Origin: Chara braunii
Lineage: Eukaryota > Streptophyta > Charophyceae > Charales > Characeae
Assembly (NCBI GenBank): GCA_003427395.1
Contig: BFEA01000300.1
Location: forward strand, 722,740-745,057
Reading direction: 5' to 3'
Length of the DNA: 22,318 nucleotides
The position numbers were made by a program, and so were the translations under genes. Shown here one piece after another: positions 15,852 through 22,318 of the stretch; the first letter of the stretch is position 1, and every line of letters starts with the position of its first letter. A model generated the notes under the pieces. That model searched no databases. It worked only from the letters and a program-made list of their open reading frames with translations, and was not told where the DNA came from.

Positions 15852-16307
15852 AATCATGGCCATTAATAAAATAAGACTTGAAACCAAAAACAAATAAAAA
15901 TAAGTGGTATAAAGTAGATTTCCTAAAGTTTCCAGATTCGTCCAACTTTGTATTTTGGAACCATAAACAGTATATTGAAATGGAGTTGTACTCAATTCTG
16001 TTGGTAATATTGGAATGTAATAATCATTTACAACTAAGAAAATTTCCAACAAATAGATAAGTCCAATAATACCACCTACAGGCAAATAACGTAATACATT
16101 TTTGTGAATTTCTGCTATCTTTATGTTTAGCATCATAACCATAAATAAAAATAGAGCAGCCATAGCTCTTACATAAACAACTAAAAAAATCATAGCAAAA
16201 AAATCAAGACCTAATAACACAAGTAAACGAGTCTGTGCTTGTAAGTTTCGAGCAGAGACGAAACTTCGTAGTAATAAAATAAATACGTGCAACTAACTAA
16301 ATGTCAT
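15852..16307 (-). pseudogene. nad6: Mitochondrial nad6 pseudogene (NUMT)
   Basis: It encodes NADH dehydrogenase subunit 6, a membrane subunit of complex I. From about 16226 down to 15852 the reading is long and clear: LLVLLGLDFFAMIFLVVYV, NVLRYLPVGGIIGLIYLLEI, IQSWTNLETLGNLLYT and YLFLVSSLILLMAMI. The probable native start is ATG at 16305-16307 (MTFS), followed by an in-frame TAG at 16293-16295. Between SARN and LLVLLGLD about a dozen residues of the second membrane segment appear to be missing, and the usual VYVGA is VYVRA. After AMI the C-terminal tail is replaced by unrelated residues. A 170-codon frame remains open but cannot make a normal subunit. Confidence 0.9.
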
Positions 16308-16331
16308 AAAGGCTGCGCGTACTCGGGCTTG

Positions 16332-16370
16332 GTTGGTGGTGATTTTTATATGTATATTCTTACCACCAAC
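16332..16370. promoter_or_regulatory. Hairpin at the rps7 stop codon
   Basis: GTTGGTGGT (16332-16340) and ACCACCAAC (16362-16370) form a perfect 9-bp stem with a 21-base AT-rich loop. The right arm covers the last codons and stop of rps7 (Arg-Trp-Trp-stop). The stem lies between rps7 and nad6 and may have been an RNA processing or stability signal in the donor mitochondrion; this is inference. Confidence 0.55.
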
Positions 16371-16437
16371 GATAATGAAAAAAACTACGATTTGATTTAG
16401 CTAATTTATGAAGATCATCTCTTTTTTTTCTAGCAAA
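16360..16437 (-). pseudogene. rps7: Mitochondrial rps7 C-terminal fragment (NUMT)
   Basis: The last 25 codons read FARKKRDDLHKLAKSNRSFF and then HYRWW, the C-terminus of ribosomal protein S7. Bacterial S7 shows [21 protein letters not shown] at the same place, and the RWW end is usual for plant mitochondrial S7. Upstream of residue F the frame enters unrelated nuclear sequence and a GA repeat. The stop lies 52 bases before the nad6 ATG on the same strand, so these two pieces probably came in together with the donor's own gene order. Confidence 0.8.
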
Positions 16438-16504
16438 TCCTCCGACCTCGCTACCGCGCCTCACGTCCGACCTTGCTGCCGCCCGCGACCTCTTTGTTGC
16501 GCCT

Positions 16505-16840
16505 TGAAGTAAGTGTGTTCTCTCTCTCTCTCTCTCTCTCTCCTCGTCCCTTTTTTTTTTTTTTTTTTTTTTTGTCATCGCCATATAACACCGGCAGGTC
16601 CTCGTACTCCTCCTCCTCCTGCTTTCGTCTTCTTCTTCTCTCCCCCTCGTCCCCCTCCTCCTCATTTTCTCTTATTCCTCCTCCTCCTCACTTCCTCTTC
16701 TTCCTCCTCCTCCTCCTCCTCCTCCTCCTCTTTTTGTCTTCTTCTCTCCTCCTCCTCTCCTCTTCCCCTCCTCCTCCTCTTCCCCCCCCTCCTCCTTTCG
16801 TTTTTTTCTTCCCTCCTCCTCCTCCTTCTCCATATCTTAC
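16505..16840. repeat. Polypyrimidine tract with CT run and T-run
   Basis: The plus strand is almost all C and T for about 330 bases, including a TC run (about 16518-16541), a T-run (about 16550-16573) and many CTC and CTT triplets (16605-16835). It gives long Ser/Leu/Pro-rich frames on one strand and Glu/Arg/Lys-rich frames on the other, which are by-products. Confidence 0.88.
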
Positions 16841-17294
16841 CGCCCACCATCTCGCACATCCGCCAGCCATATTGCATTGCCCGCCATATCCGACTGCCCG
16901 TTGTCTCCTGTTCGTTTTTTTATTTTTTATTTTTTCGTGACCGAAAAAAAGACGTAAGAGGGCATGCATCAGCTTCATTCACCACCCGCAACTGTGGTCT
17001 TCTTTTTCTTTTTCTTCTTCTTCTTCCGATATTTTTGCTTTCGTTTTTCGTTTGGGGTTGGTCCATGCATCCTCTACTTCGACGACATTATGGCAGGCGG
17101 TGGCAGCGGCAACGGCATCGGCAGGGGGAGTGGCGGGTGTGGAAGGAGGAGAGGCAAAACGGCTGCATATAAAGGAAAAGGGCAAGTTGCGAGCACCTCC
17201 ACTACACCCCCATCGACAGTGACCTCCAAAGACCCCATGCCGGCAATGGAACCCTCGTTGTTCGCTTCACAGGAAAAAATGAGATCAGCATGTC

Positions 17295-17297
<3 letters not shown>

Positions 17298-17340
<43 letters not shown>

Positions 17341-17344
17341 TGTT
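17298..17344. repeat. (TG)n microsatellite
   Basis: TG dinucleotide run with TA and TT interruptions towards its right end. Confidence 0.93.
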
Positions 17345-17349
17345 TGTGG

Positions 17350-17825
17350 TCGATAGAGAGTTCCTATATGGGGATGAAGGCAGGAAGAAGGAGGTCGTGA
17401 AGAGTAGTGTGGAGCGGGACCAAGATTCAAACGAAAAGGAAAGGGAGAAAAGAGGGAAGGGGGAGAATATGAAAAACAGTTACGGGTGGAGGAAAAAAGG
17501 CGCAAAGAAGACAAAAGTGGGGATAACATGGAGCATAGTGGGAAGTAGGGGAAGTTTGCATGCATTTCCAACTGTCGACCAACATTCCTGGCACACTAAG
17601 GTGCGTGTAAGTCCTACGTAAATGCATGGATCGCCCGAGAAAAATTGCAAAAAAATTCAAGAAAAACAGCAAATCTGAAAAGTGGGAGGGCCTCGTCGAC
17701 CATTGATTCCATGCATCCGCCAACCAGAAGGAAGGGTACCCCTAAAGCCCATTAGTGATCGAAAAAACACGAATAGCAAAACTCGGGGCTTCAGAAGTCC
17801 GTCTAGGTATAGAAGCTGGTACGCC
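17350..17825. other. Anonymous DNA, no gene recognised
   Basis: The left part (17380-17530) is purine-rich on the plus strand; the right part is balanced. No domain, tRNA or repeat family recognised. Confidence 0.4.
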
Positions 17826-17829
17826 ACAC

Positions 17830-18036
17830 GTTGCATGCATAAATTATGAGGTGATCGTTTCCCTTGATCTGTGTTGTCTGCATGCGACAAGGGCACACGG
17901 TGGATTGTGCGAATTGACGAGGATTTTTTATTATTTTTTTAATTGAGAATAAGAAAACAATTCCAATTCTTCGCTCTATCGCACGCAGACAACACACAAC
18001 AAGAGAAACATTCACATCATCATTTGTCCATGCAAC
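17830..18036. repeat. Imperfect inverted repeat with about 60-bp arms
   Basis: The arm at 17830-17890 read on the minus strand aligns with 17975-18036 on the plus strand. Shared words include TCGCA-GCAGACAACACA, GGGAAAC/GAGAAAC and CATGCAAC, roughly three quarters identical. In mirrored frames both arms translate to LSHADNT-Q-K-S-H-L-MQ. The loop is about 85 bases. It may be a foldback element or an inverted duplication of one segment. Confidence 0.65.
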
Positions 18037-18234
18037 ATACTCATTCGACTTTAGTACTCACATTCACTATCATCAACCATGAAAGAGACAAGGCAAGACT
18101 CGACATGAATGGTAATCAAACACCGATTTTAACACTCATAATCATTCGTCACAGAGTTTCATGAAGGCACACTTGTGAGAGAGCAGGAGACAAAATTTGC
18201 GCCAAGGAGGAGAGTTAGTTCCATCATAACTCGA

Positions 18235-18571
18235 CAGTAGCCATTAGAGGAGAAAGCACGTTTCCCCACTGTGAACATGCTCCGAGTGTAGATGTGACAC
18301 TCACTATCATCAGCGTGGTAAACTCAACAGTAGCCATTAGAGGAGAAAGCACGTTTCCCCACTGTGAACATGCTCCGAGTGCTGTCTCTTATACACATCT
18401 AGATGTGTATAAGAGACAGTTTCCCCACTGTGAACATGCTCCGAGTGTAGATGTGACACTCACTATCATCAGCGTGGTAAACTCAACAGTAGCCATTAGA
18501 GGAGAAAGCACGTTTCCCCACTGTGAACATGCTCCGAGTGTAGATGTGACACTCACTATTATCAGCGCGGT
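18235..18571. repeat. 93-bp tandem repeat, about 3.5 units
   Basis: CAGTAGCCATTAGAGG starts at 18235, 18328 and 18487. The first spacing is 93. The second is 159, which is 93 plus 66. The extra 66 bases (18382-18447) are the 38-base sequencing adapter plus a 28-base re-reading of the repeat. Without the artefact the array is regular with very few differences between units. Confidence 0.95.
18382..18419. other. Nextera (Tn5 mosaic end) mate-pair junction adapter, assembly artefact
   Basis: CTGTCTCTTATACACATCT is followed directly by its reverse complement AGATGTGTATAAGAGACAG. These are the two 19-base Tn5 mosaic ends of Illumina Nextera chemistry, joined head to head as in the circularisation junction of mate-pair libraries. 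The 28 bases before the adapter (18354-18381) are repeated exactly after it (18420-18447). This is not part of the organism. Confidence 0.98.
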
Positions 18572-18579
18572 TTTGCTAG

Positions 18580-19084
18580 TGCGGTTCACACAAAGGAAGA
18601 AACCCTCAAACGTAAGGCTTGATTACAACCTTCCGGTTGGATTCTAAAGTCTACCAAAAACCTAAGCTCACCGTCGCAGCCCGCCATTGCTGATCTCTGC
18701 GACCTTGTGTTCGCAGTCCGTCAGGGTTGCGTTCCCCCCCCCCGGAGAAATTTCAATGTCACTCAAATTTTAACGTCGGTGGTCGTCGGGAGGGTGGGCA
18801 TTTTCAGGTTTTGGGGTCTAGCAAGGACTAGGACCGCATAGGACCGGTAGCTGCCCGTAGGAGGCTGAGGCGGCCGCAGTCCTTGAGCCTTTTTCGAAAT
18901 TGAAACGACGCGGGTCCATCTTTCTCGAATAGCAGCATGTACATGTATTTGAATACAACGTGTACCGTTTCTATTCGGATTTCGAAAAAAAAAAACTCTT
19001 GTATCCAATAAATTACTTCTGTTTTTTTTTTTGGAGGTCAACGCCTGCCCTTGTGCTCCCTGCCACTGACATGCTGCATTTGCA
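18580..19084. other. Anonymous DNA, no gene recognised
   Basis: Contains a C-run (about 18733-18742), a small GACTAGGACCGCATAGGACCGG duplication-like stretch near 18827, and A- and T-runs (about 18986 and 19023). A minus-strand frame reading QGLRPPQPPTGSYRSYA is protein-like but unrecognised. Confidence 0.35.
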
Positions 19085-19350
<266 letters not shown>

Positions 19351-19779
19351 AGAAAATGAATGGTGTAGTTGAGCCTCCCCCTTCGAAACCAGAGTATTGA
19401 ACTTACCTTGAAAATAGGTGTACGGTCTCAGTACCTATAGACCATTGGTAAATACCGGAAGTCGGATTCTTGACCCGAAAAATACGGGTACTATAAACAT
19501 ATGAATCTGCCCAGTTTCCAGTGACTTATGAACCTATCTAATTTTCTCGCATCTGCCGGGGCTCCTGGGATCTGACATGCATTGTGGTGAGGACGGTTGA
19601 CCATAGGGTCGGGAACCTTCTGGTACCTCTGCACTCCGAGAAGTGAAAACACCGCGATTTATGGAGCTATTTGACTGACCAATTAACAATATGCTAATCC
19701 TCATTTATCGGACTGACGAGGACTATACGATGGTCCTTCTCACTCCTGTGAAGGTCACGAATATAGTAGCCCTCGCCAA

Positions 19780-20150
19780 TTACGGGTCACCATCGTTGAC
19801 CGTCCTGCTATCTGCTGGCGCTTTTGCTATGACGGGTGAGCGACCTGCGTCGCTCTCTGCTGCCACCACCCTTACGTGCAACGTTACCGCCATCCTTAGC
19901 GCGTCACTTCCTAGAGTGTGCATAGCTGCGTCCATTACCTTGACAGTATCTTGCTCCTTGATTCCTCTCGGGGTTTCCGTTGAGTTTACCCCGACTGTTA
20001 CTTTCCTTCTCGGCATGAGGAGGGTCTCGTAAATTCGTCATAGATGCCGCGGTCAGTTTCGAGGAGATGCTTCACTTGCATCTTTGTGAGGATGGAGTCG
20101 CCAAGCCTGCCTCGCAACTGGAGGTGATGCATTCGCTCACATAGTCAATT
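19780..20150 (-). pseudogene. Possible decayed coding region, unrecognised
   Basis: Two adjacent minus-strand frames look protein-like. The upstream one (about 20010-20150) reads RMHHLQLRGRLGDSILTKMQ and VKHLLETDRGIYDEFTRPSS. The downstream one (19780-20016) reads KVTVGVNSTETPRGIKEQDT and VKVMDAAMHTLGSDALRM. They would join through one frameshift near 20015. Amphipathic helix-like spacing and mixed composition argue for real coding history, but no domain was recognised. The opposite strand is also open for 113 codons, which weakens the case. Confidence 0.3.
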
Positions 20151-20157
20151 TGTACCC

Positions 20158-20193
20158 CCTCTCTCTCCGCTCTCTCTCTCTCTCCAATCCCTC

Positions 20194-20259
<66 letters not shown>
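20158..20259. repeat. (TC)n microsatellite, interrupted
   Basis: TC runs interrupted by CGC and CAATCCCTCCCGA in the first 40 bases, then uninterrupted to 20259. Pyrimidines again lie on the plus strand. Confidence 0.95.
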
Positions 20260-20260
<1 letters not shown>

Positions 20261-20373
20261 AGTCCATGGTAATGCTCTTCCCCTTGTCCGTCCCCCACTC
20301 TTGTTCCCTCCTCTTCCTATGGTTCTCGTGCATCTCTATAATAAGTGGGTCTCATGATGTGTTGTCCATTATA

Positions 20374-20431
20374 GGACACCTCTGATGAGCTAATTGGTGG
20401 CATGATTAGCGAAAAACGTTTAAGGATGTCT
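20374..20431 (+). ncRNA. Candidate hammerhead ribozyme, type I, short stem III
   Basis: All parts of a hammerhead occur in order. Stem I 5' strand is GGACACCT (20374-20381), followed by core CTGATGA (20382-20388). Stem II is GCTAAT/ATTAGC (20389-20394 with 20405-20410), perfect over 6 bp with loop TGGTGGCATG. Core GAA (20411-20413) and A15.1 follow. A minimal stem III can form from AA/TT (20414-20415 with 20420-20421) around ACGT. The cleavage-site base is A20422, and stem I 3' strand is AGGATGTCT (20423-20431), pairing with the 5' strand through a single bulged A. A UUA cleavage triplet is permitted by the NUH rule but is weaker than GUC. Very short stem III hammerheads are known from Penelope-like elements and related retroelements. 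No recognisable element surrounds it. Activity is a prediction. Confidence 0.7.
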
Positions 20432-20444
20432 GCCACCACCCTGG

Positions 20445-20930
20445 CCGGATGAGACTTCTACTTGTTCACCTACCCTGCGTGTGGTATATTGGTGATTGTT
20501 AAGGTGATGTGTTGAGAACCATAAAATTTTCCTTCGCCAAATGGCATGTCTGGTTGTTGTGACCGCTTACCGGCGCTTCATACTTGTGGTATGTGTGCTC
20601 TAGGATGCATGCCTGGTAATCTAGCTGCATGTTTTGGGGATGCTTGTGGGATGGGGTTTTGCTGGAATGGCTTTGGCGCGGATGTGTGTTGACAGGCTAT
20701 GTTTCTCAGCGATAAGATCCGAGGTTTCAAGGAGCGATGATCGCTGATCGACGCGCCTCTCCCAATTCATGAAGAATGTTGTTATGTACGGATTGATTAA
20801 CTCCATGAAGATTCTTTGCTAGAAGCTTTGTTTATACCCCGAAGTCACGTACCTCCTAGTTGTGTTGATGTCAACGAGTAGTCAGTCCCTTAAACGTGAC
20901 GGGGTTGGGGCATAGTCAGGATCCATTGGG
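20445..20930. other. Anonymous DNA downstream of the hammerhead candidate
   Basis: No gene, repeat family or second hammerhead was recognised. Open frames are short. If the ribozyme belongs to a retroelement, its body has decayed beyond recognition here. Confidence 0.4.
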
Positions 20931-20931
20931 G

Positions 20932-21150
20932 CAACAATGGTTTGGTTGCCACGTGAGCATGATTAGTTTTGAGCGTCTATGCATTTATGGCATTAGTATG
21001 AGTATAGCGTGAGTGGCGATTCTTATCTGAAGTAATCTGGGTAGGAGTATGGATTGTTGTAGGGAGGAGTGGCGATTCCTATCTGAAGTAGTCTGGATAG
21101 GAGTATGGATTGTTGTAGGGAGGTTTCAACAATGGATGGTTGCCACGTAA
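20932..21150. repeat. Spaced direct repeat and 56-bp tandem duplication
   Basis: CAACAATGGTTTGGTTGCCACGT (split as CAACAATGG and TGGTTGCCACGT, from 20932) recurs near 21128 with small changes. Between them a 56-base unit starting GAGTGGCGATTC occurs at 21011 and 21067, each ending GGATTGTTGTAGGGAG. A related GGATGGGTTGTTGTAG at about 21225 stands at the edge of the ndhF fragment. Confidence 0.85.
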
Positions 21151-21237
21151 GATTGCCAAAATATGAGTAGTTATGTCTGATTAGACGGAAGGACACGAAG
21201 TGTGCTTAAGCAGTTGTGTATAGGAGGATGGGTTGTT

Positions 21238-21348
21238 GTAGCTTATTCAACAATTTCTCAACTTGGATATATGATGGTTGCAATGGGCATAGGATCATAT
21301 AAAGCTGGTTTATTTCATTTTGTAATTCATGCATATTCAAAACCACTT
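21238..21348 (+). pseudogene. ndhF: Plastid ndhF fragment (NUPT)
   Basis: About 36 codons read [35 protein letters not shown]. This is the core of the antiporter-like subunit of NADH dehydrogenase complexes. In plastid NdhF the block is [20 protein letters not shown]...LFHLITHAYSKALLF, including the HAYSK typical of plastid NdhF. Plant mitochondrial Nad5 has a different pattern (CSQLGY, NHAFFK). Similarity starts abruptly at the GTAG of the preceding repeat and stops at K-PL, where ALLFL is expected. A nuclear copy of plastid DNA is the simplest reading; a divergent nad5 is the alternative. Confidence 0.68.
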
Positions 21349-21356
21349 GTCGTGAG

Positions 21357-21659
21357 TTCGCCCTGTATTATGGATTTGGGACTGTTCGGATGTTCAATAT
21401 CTGTATTAGGACTTTTACGACAAGACGAGATCTCATGCCGTGCTTGTTGTGCATGATCACAATAAATCGGTGCTCCACATATACTGTCTAGTTCTTTTTC
21501 ATTGGGTCGTTCAGAGGTTGATCACTACTCAGTCAGGGATCCTTCTACCCGGGTTGTATTATCCAAATCTGCCAAATACCATTGATCTATAGATTTCATA
21601 CGTTGAGGTCGAGTGCTGAGTGTAAGTTCGGAGGGCGTTCGTTTCTCGGGAAGGGTAGT
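21357..21659 (-). other. Weakly coding-like stretch, unrecognised
   Basis: One minus-strand frame is open over about 100 codons apart from a TAG-TGA pair (about 21531-21536). It reads RMKSIDQWYLADLDNTTRVE on one side and [18 protein letters not shown] on the other. The composition is protein-like, but no family was recognised and it has no visible start. Confidence 0.2.
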
Positions 21660-22248
21660 TTTCAGATTTGTTTCACCTTCTCTTAATCATTTTTTTCAGG
21701 AAGAATGTAGGATTTTCAGTTCTCATTCATTCTATCTGAAGAGTTTTCCTTCCTTGGTTGCGCTCACGTTTTATTAGTAATCCGTTATGTTTCGGTTTGC
21801 GTTGATCTTTGCGAGTGACTTATGAAAAGGCCAATAATTTGCACTCCATTGAATTGCTAGGATCGTTGCAGAAGCTTATAAGTGAAGTATCGATTGGCGG
21901 ATGACGTGGATCTTTTTCGGGTGTAAATATCCATGAGTGCATACGTTCTTATGATTGTTAACAAACCAAAATATAGTCGCCTTTTATGATGATGTCCTGC
22001 ACTGTAGATGTTACTTGGTGTTCTTTGCTTGCAGCAAACGAAACATTCTCCCCGCCATGCTGGGTCCTTAGGTAGTATGGATTGTTCGCTGAACAAACAG
22101 GCAATGCTCACCCTTCGTCGACCTATGTATTAGTCGAAGTCTTGTACCCTGAGGATTACCTCGACACAAATCGCTCCCTCTCGGTCTATCTATCTTTGGT
22201 CTCCATTTGATGATTAAACATTGCATGAATGGATCGATCAATTTTTTT

Positions 22249-22251
<3 letters not shown>
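21660..22251. other. Anonymous DNA, no gene recognised
   Basis: Balanced to AT-rich sequence with a T-run near 21692. No repeat, RNA gene or protein was recognised on either strand. Confidence 0.4.

Positions 22252-22318
<67 letters not shown>
22252..22318. repeat. (TC)n microsatellite reaching the window end
   Basis: A T-run passes into TC repeat that continues to the last base. Full length cannot be judged, and an assembly break at this repeat is likely. Confidence 0.95.

Noticed and set aside
15780-16292. Functional 170-codon nad6 gene
   Set aside because: The native start is followed by an in-frame stop, part of a membrane segment is missing, the C-terminus is replaced and flanks are nuclear-type repeats.
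16473-16940. Ser/Leu/Pro-rich or Glu/Arg-rich proteins across the polypyrimidine tract
   Set aside because: All frames are open because the tract lacks purines on one strand; the composition mirrors the repeat.
18300-18330. CTGATGA on the minus strand in each 93-bp unit as a hammerhead
   Set aside because: A short hairpin follows, but no GAAA at stem II and no stem I partner could be found.
18235-18571. CRISPR array or natural palindrome in the 93-bp repeats
   Set aside because: No spacers exist, and the central palindrome is the Nextera junction adapter.
21202-21456. An 84-codon gene containing the ndhF block
   Set aside because: Only about 36 codons match the family; both ends are unrelated sequence, so it is a fragment.

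Overview
This window looks like nuclear DNA from a eukaryote with a large, repeat-rich, gene-poor genome, most likely a streptophyte (charophyte-type) alga. The evidence is indirect. It carries decayed pieces of mitochondrial genes with a streptophyte flavour (atp6, ccmB, nad6, rps7, a Met-CAU tRNA) and a short piece that reads as plastid ndhF. The rest is long CT/TG microsatellites, minisatellites, small terminal-inverted-repeat elements, a decayed reverse transcriptase and a broken U6 snRNA copy. The species is inference; I see no intact protein gene, operon or CRISPR array.

Layout. 1-1.6 kb: anonymous DNA with a tRNA-derived SINE (about 924-1026). 1.6-3.2 kb: CT tract, a 108-bp tandem repeat, then a frameshifted reverse transcriptase pseudogene on the minus strand (about 2060-3165). 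4.27-4.55 kb: a 287-bp terminal-inverted-repeat element. 4.78-5.05 kb: a compound CT/TG tract followed by a degenerate hammerhead-ribozyme-like motif. 5.58-6.13 kb: a tandemly duplicated segment, one copy of which has a U6 snRNA-derived insert with an A-rich tail. 6.4-6.7 kb: GGTT-rich repeats split by a TTAA-flanked MITE whose sister lies at 12.14-12.30 kb. 7-8.1 kb: a possible decayed coding region. 8.37-8.59 kb: a second hammerhead-related copy inside nested inverted repeats. 9.0-9.95 kb: minisatellite rich in CAGTTAC. 10.4-10.7 kb: a CT tract with a 196-base gap. 10.9-11.45 kb: a tandem duplication and a GTTAAC-rich array. 13.9-14.55 kb: nested foldback structures. 14.9-16.44 kb: a mosaic of mitochondrial gene fragments. 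16.5-16.84 kb: a polypyrimidine tract. 18.2-18.6 kb: a 93-bp tandem repeat interrupted by an untrimmed Nextera mate-pair junction adapter, an assembly artefact. 20.37-20.44 kb: the best hammerhead ribozyme candidate. 21.2 kb: the plastid ndhF fragment. The window ends in a CT tract.

The strongest leads are the hammerhead candidate at 20374-20431, whose loop II is perfectly complementary to the 8 bases just 3' of stem I, and the related degenerate pair at 4.95 and 8.47 kb. Hammerheads with a very short stem III are known from Penelope-like elements, and the reverse transcriptase remnant has Penelope-like motifs, so these may be traces of one kind of retroelement. The parts are not adjacent, so that link is inference. 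Nothing here forms a working pathway. The window is best read as layered insertions, duplications and decay, with two or three assembly defects.
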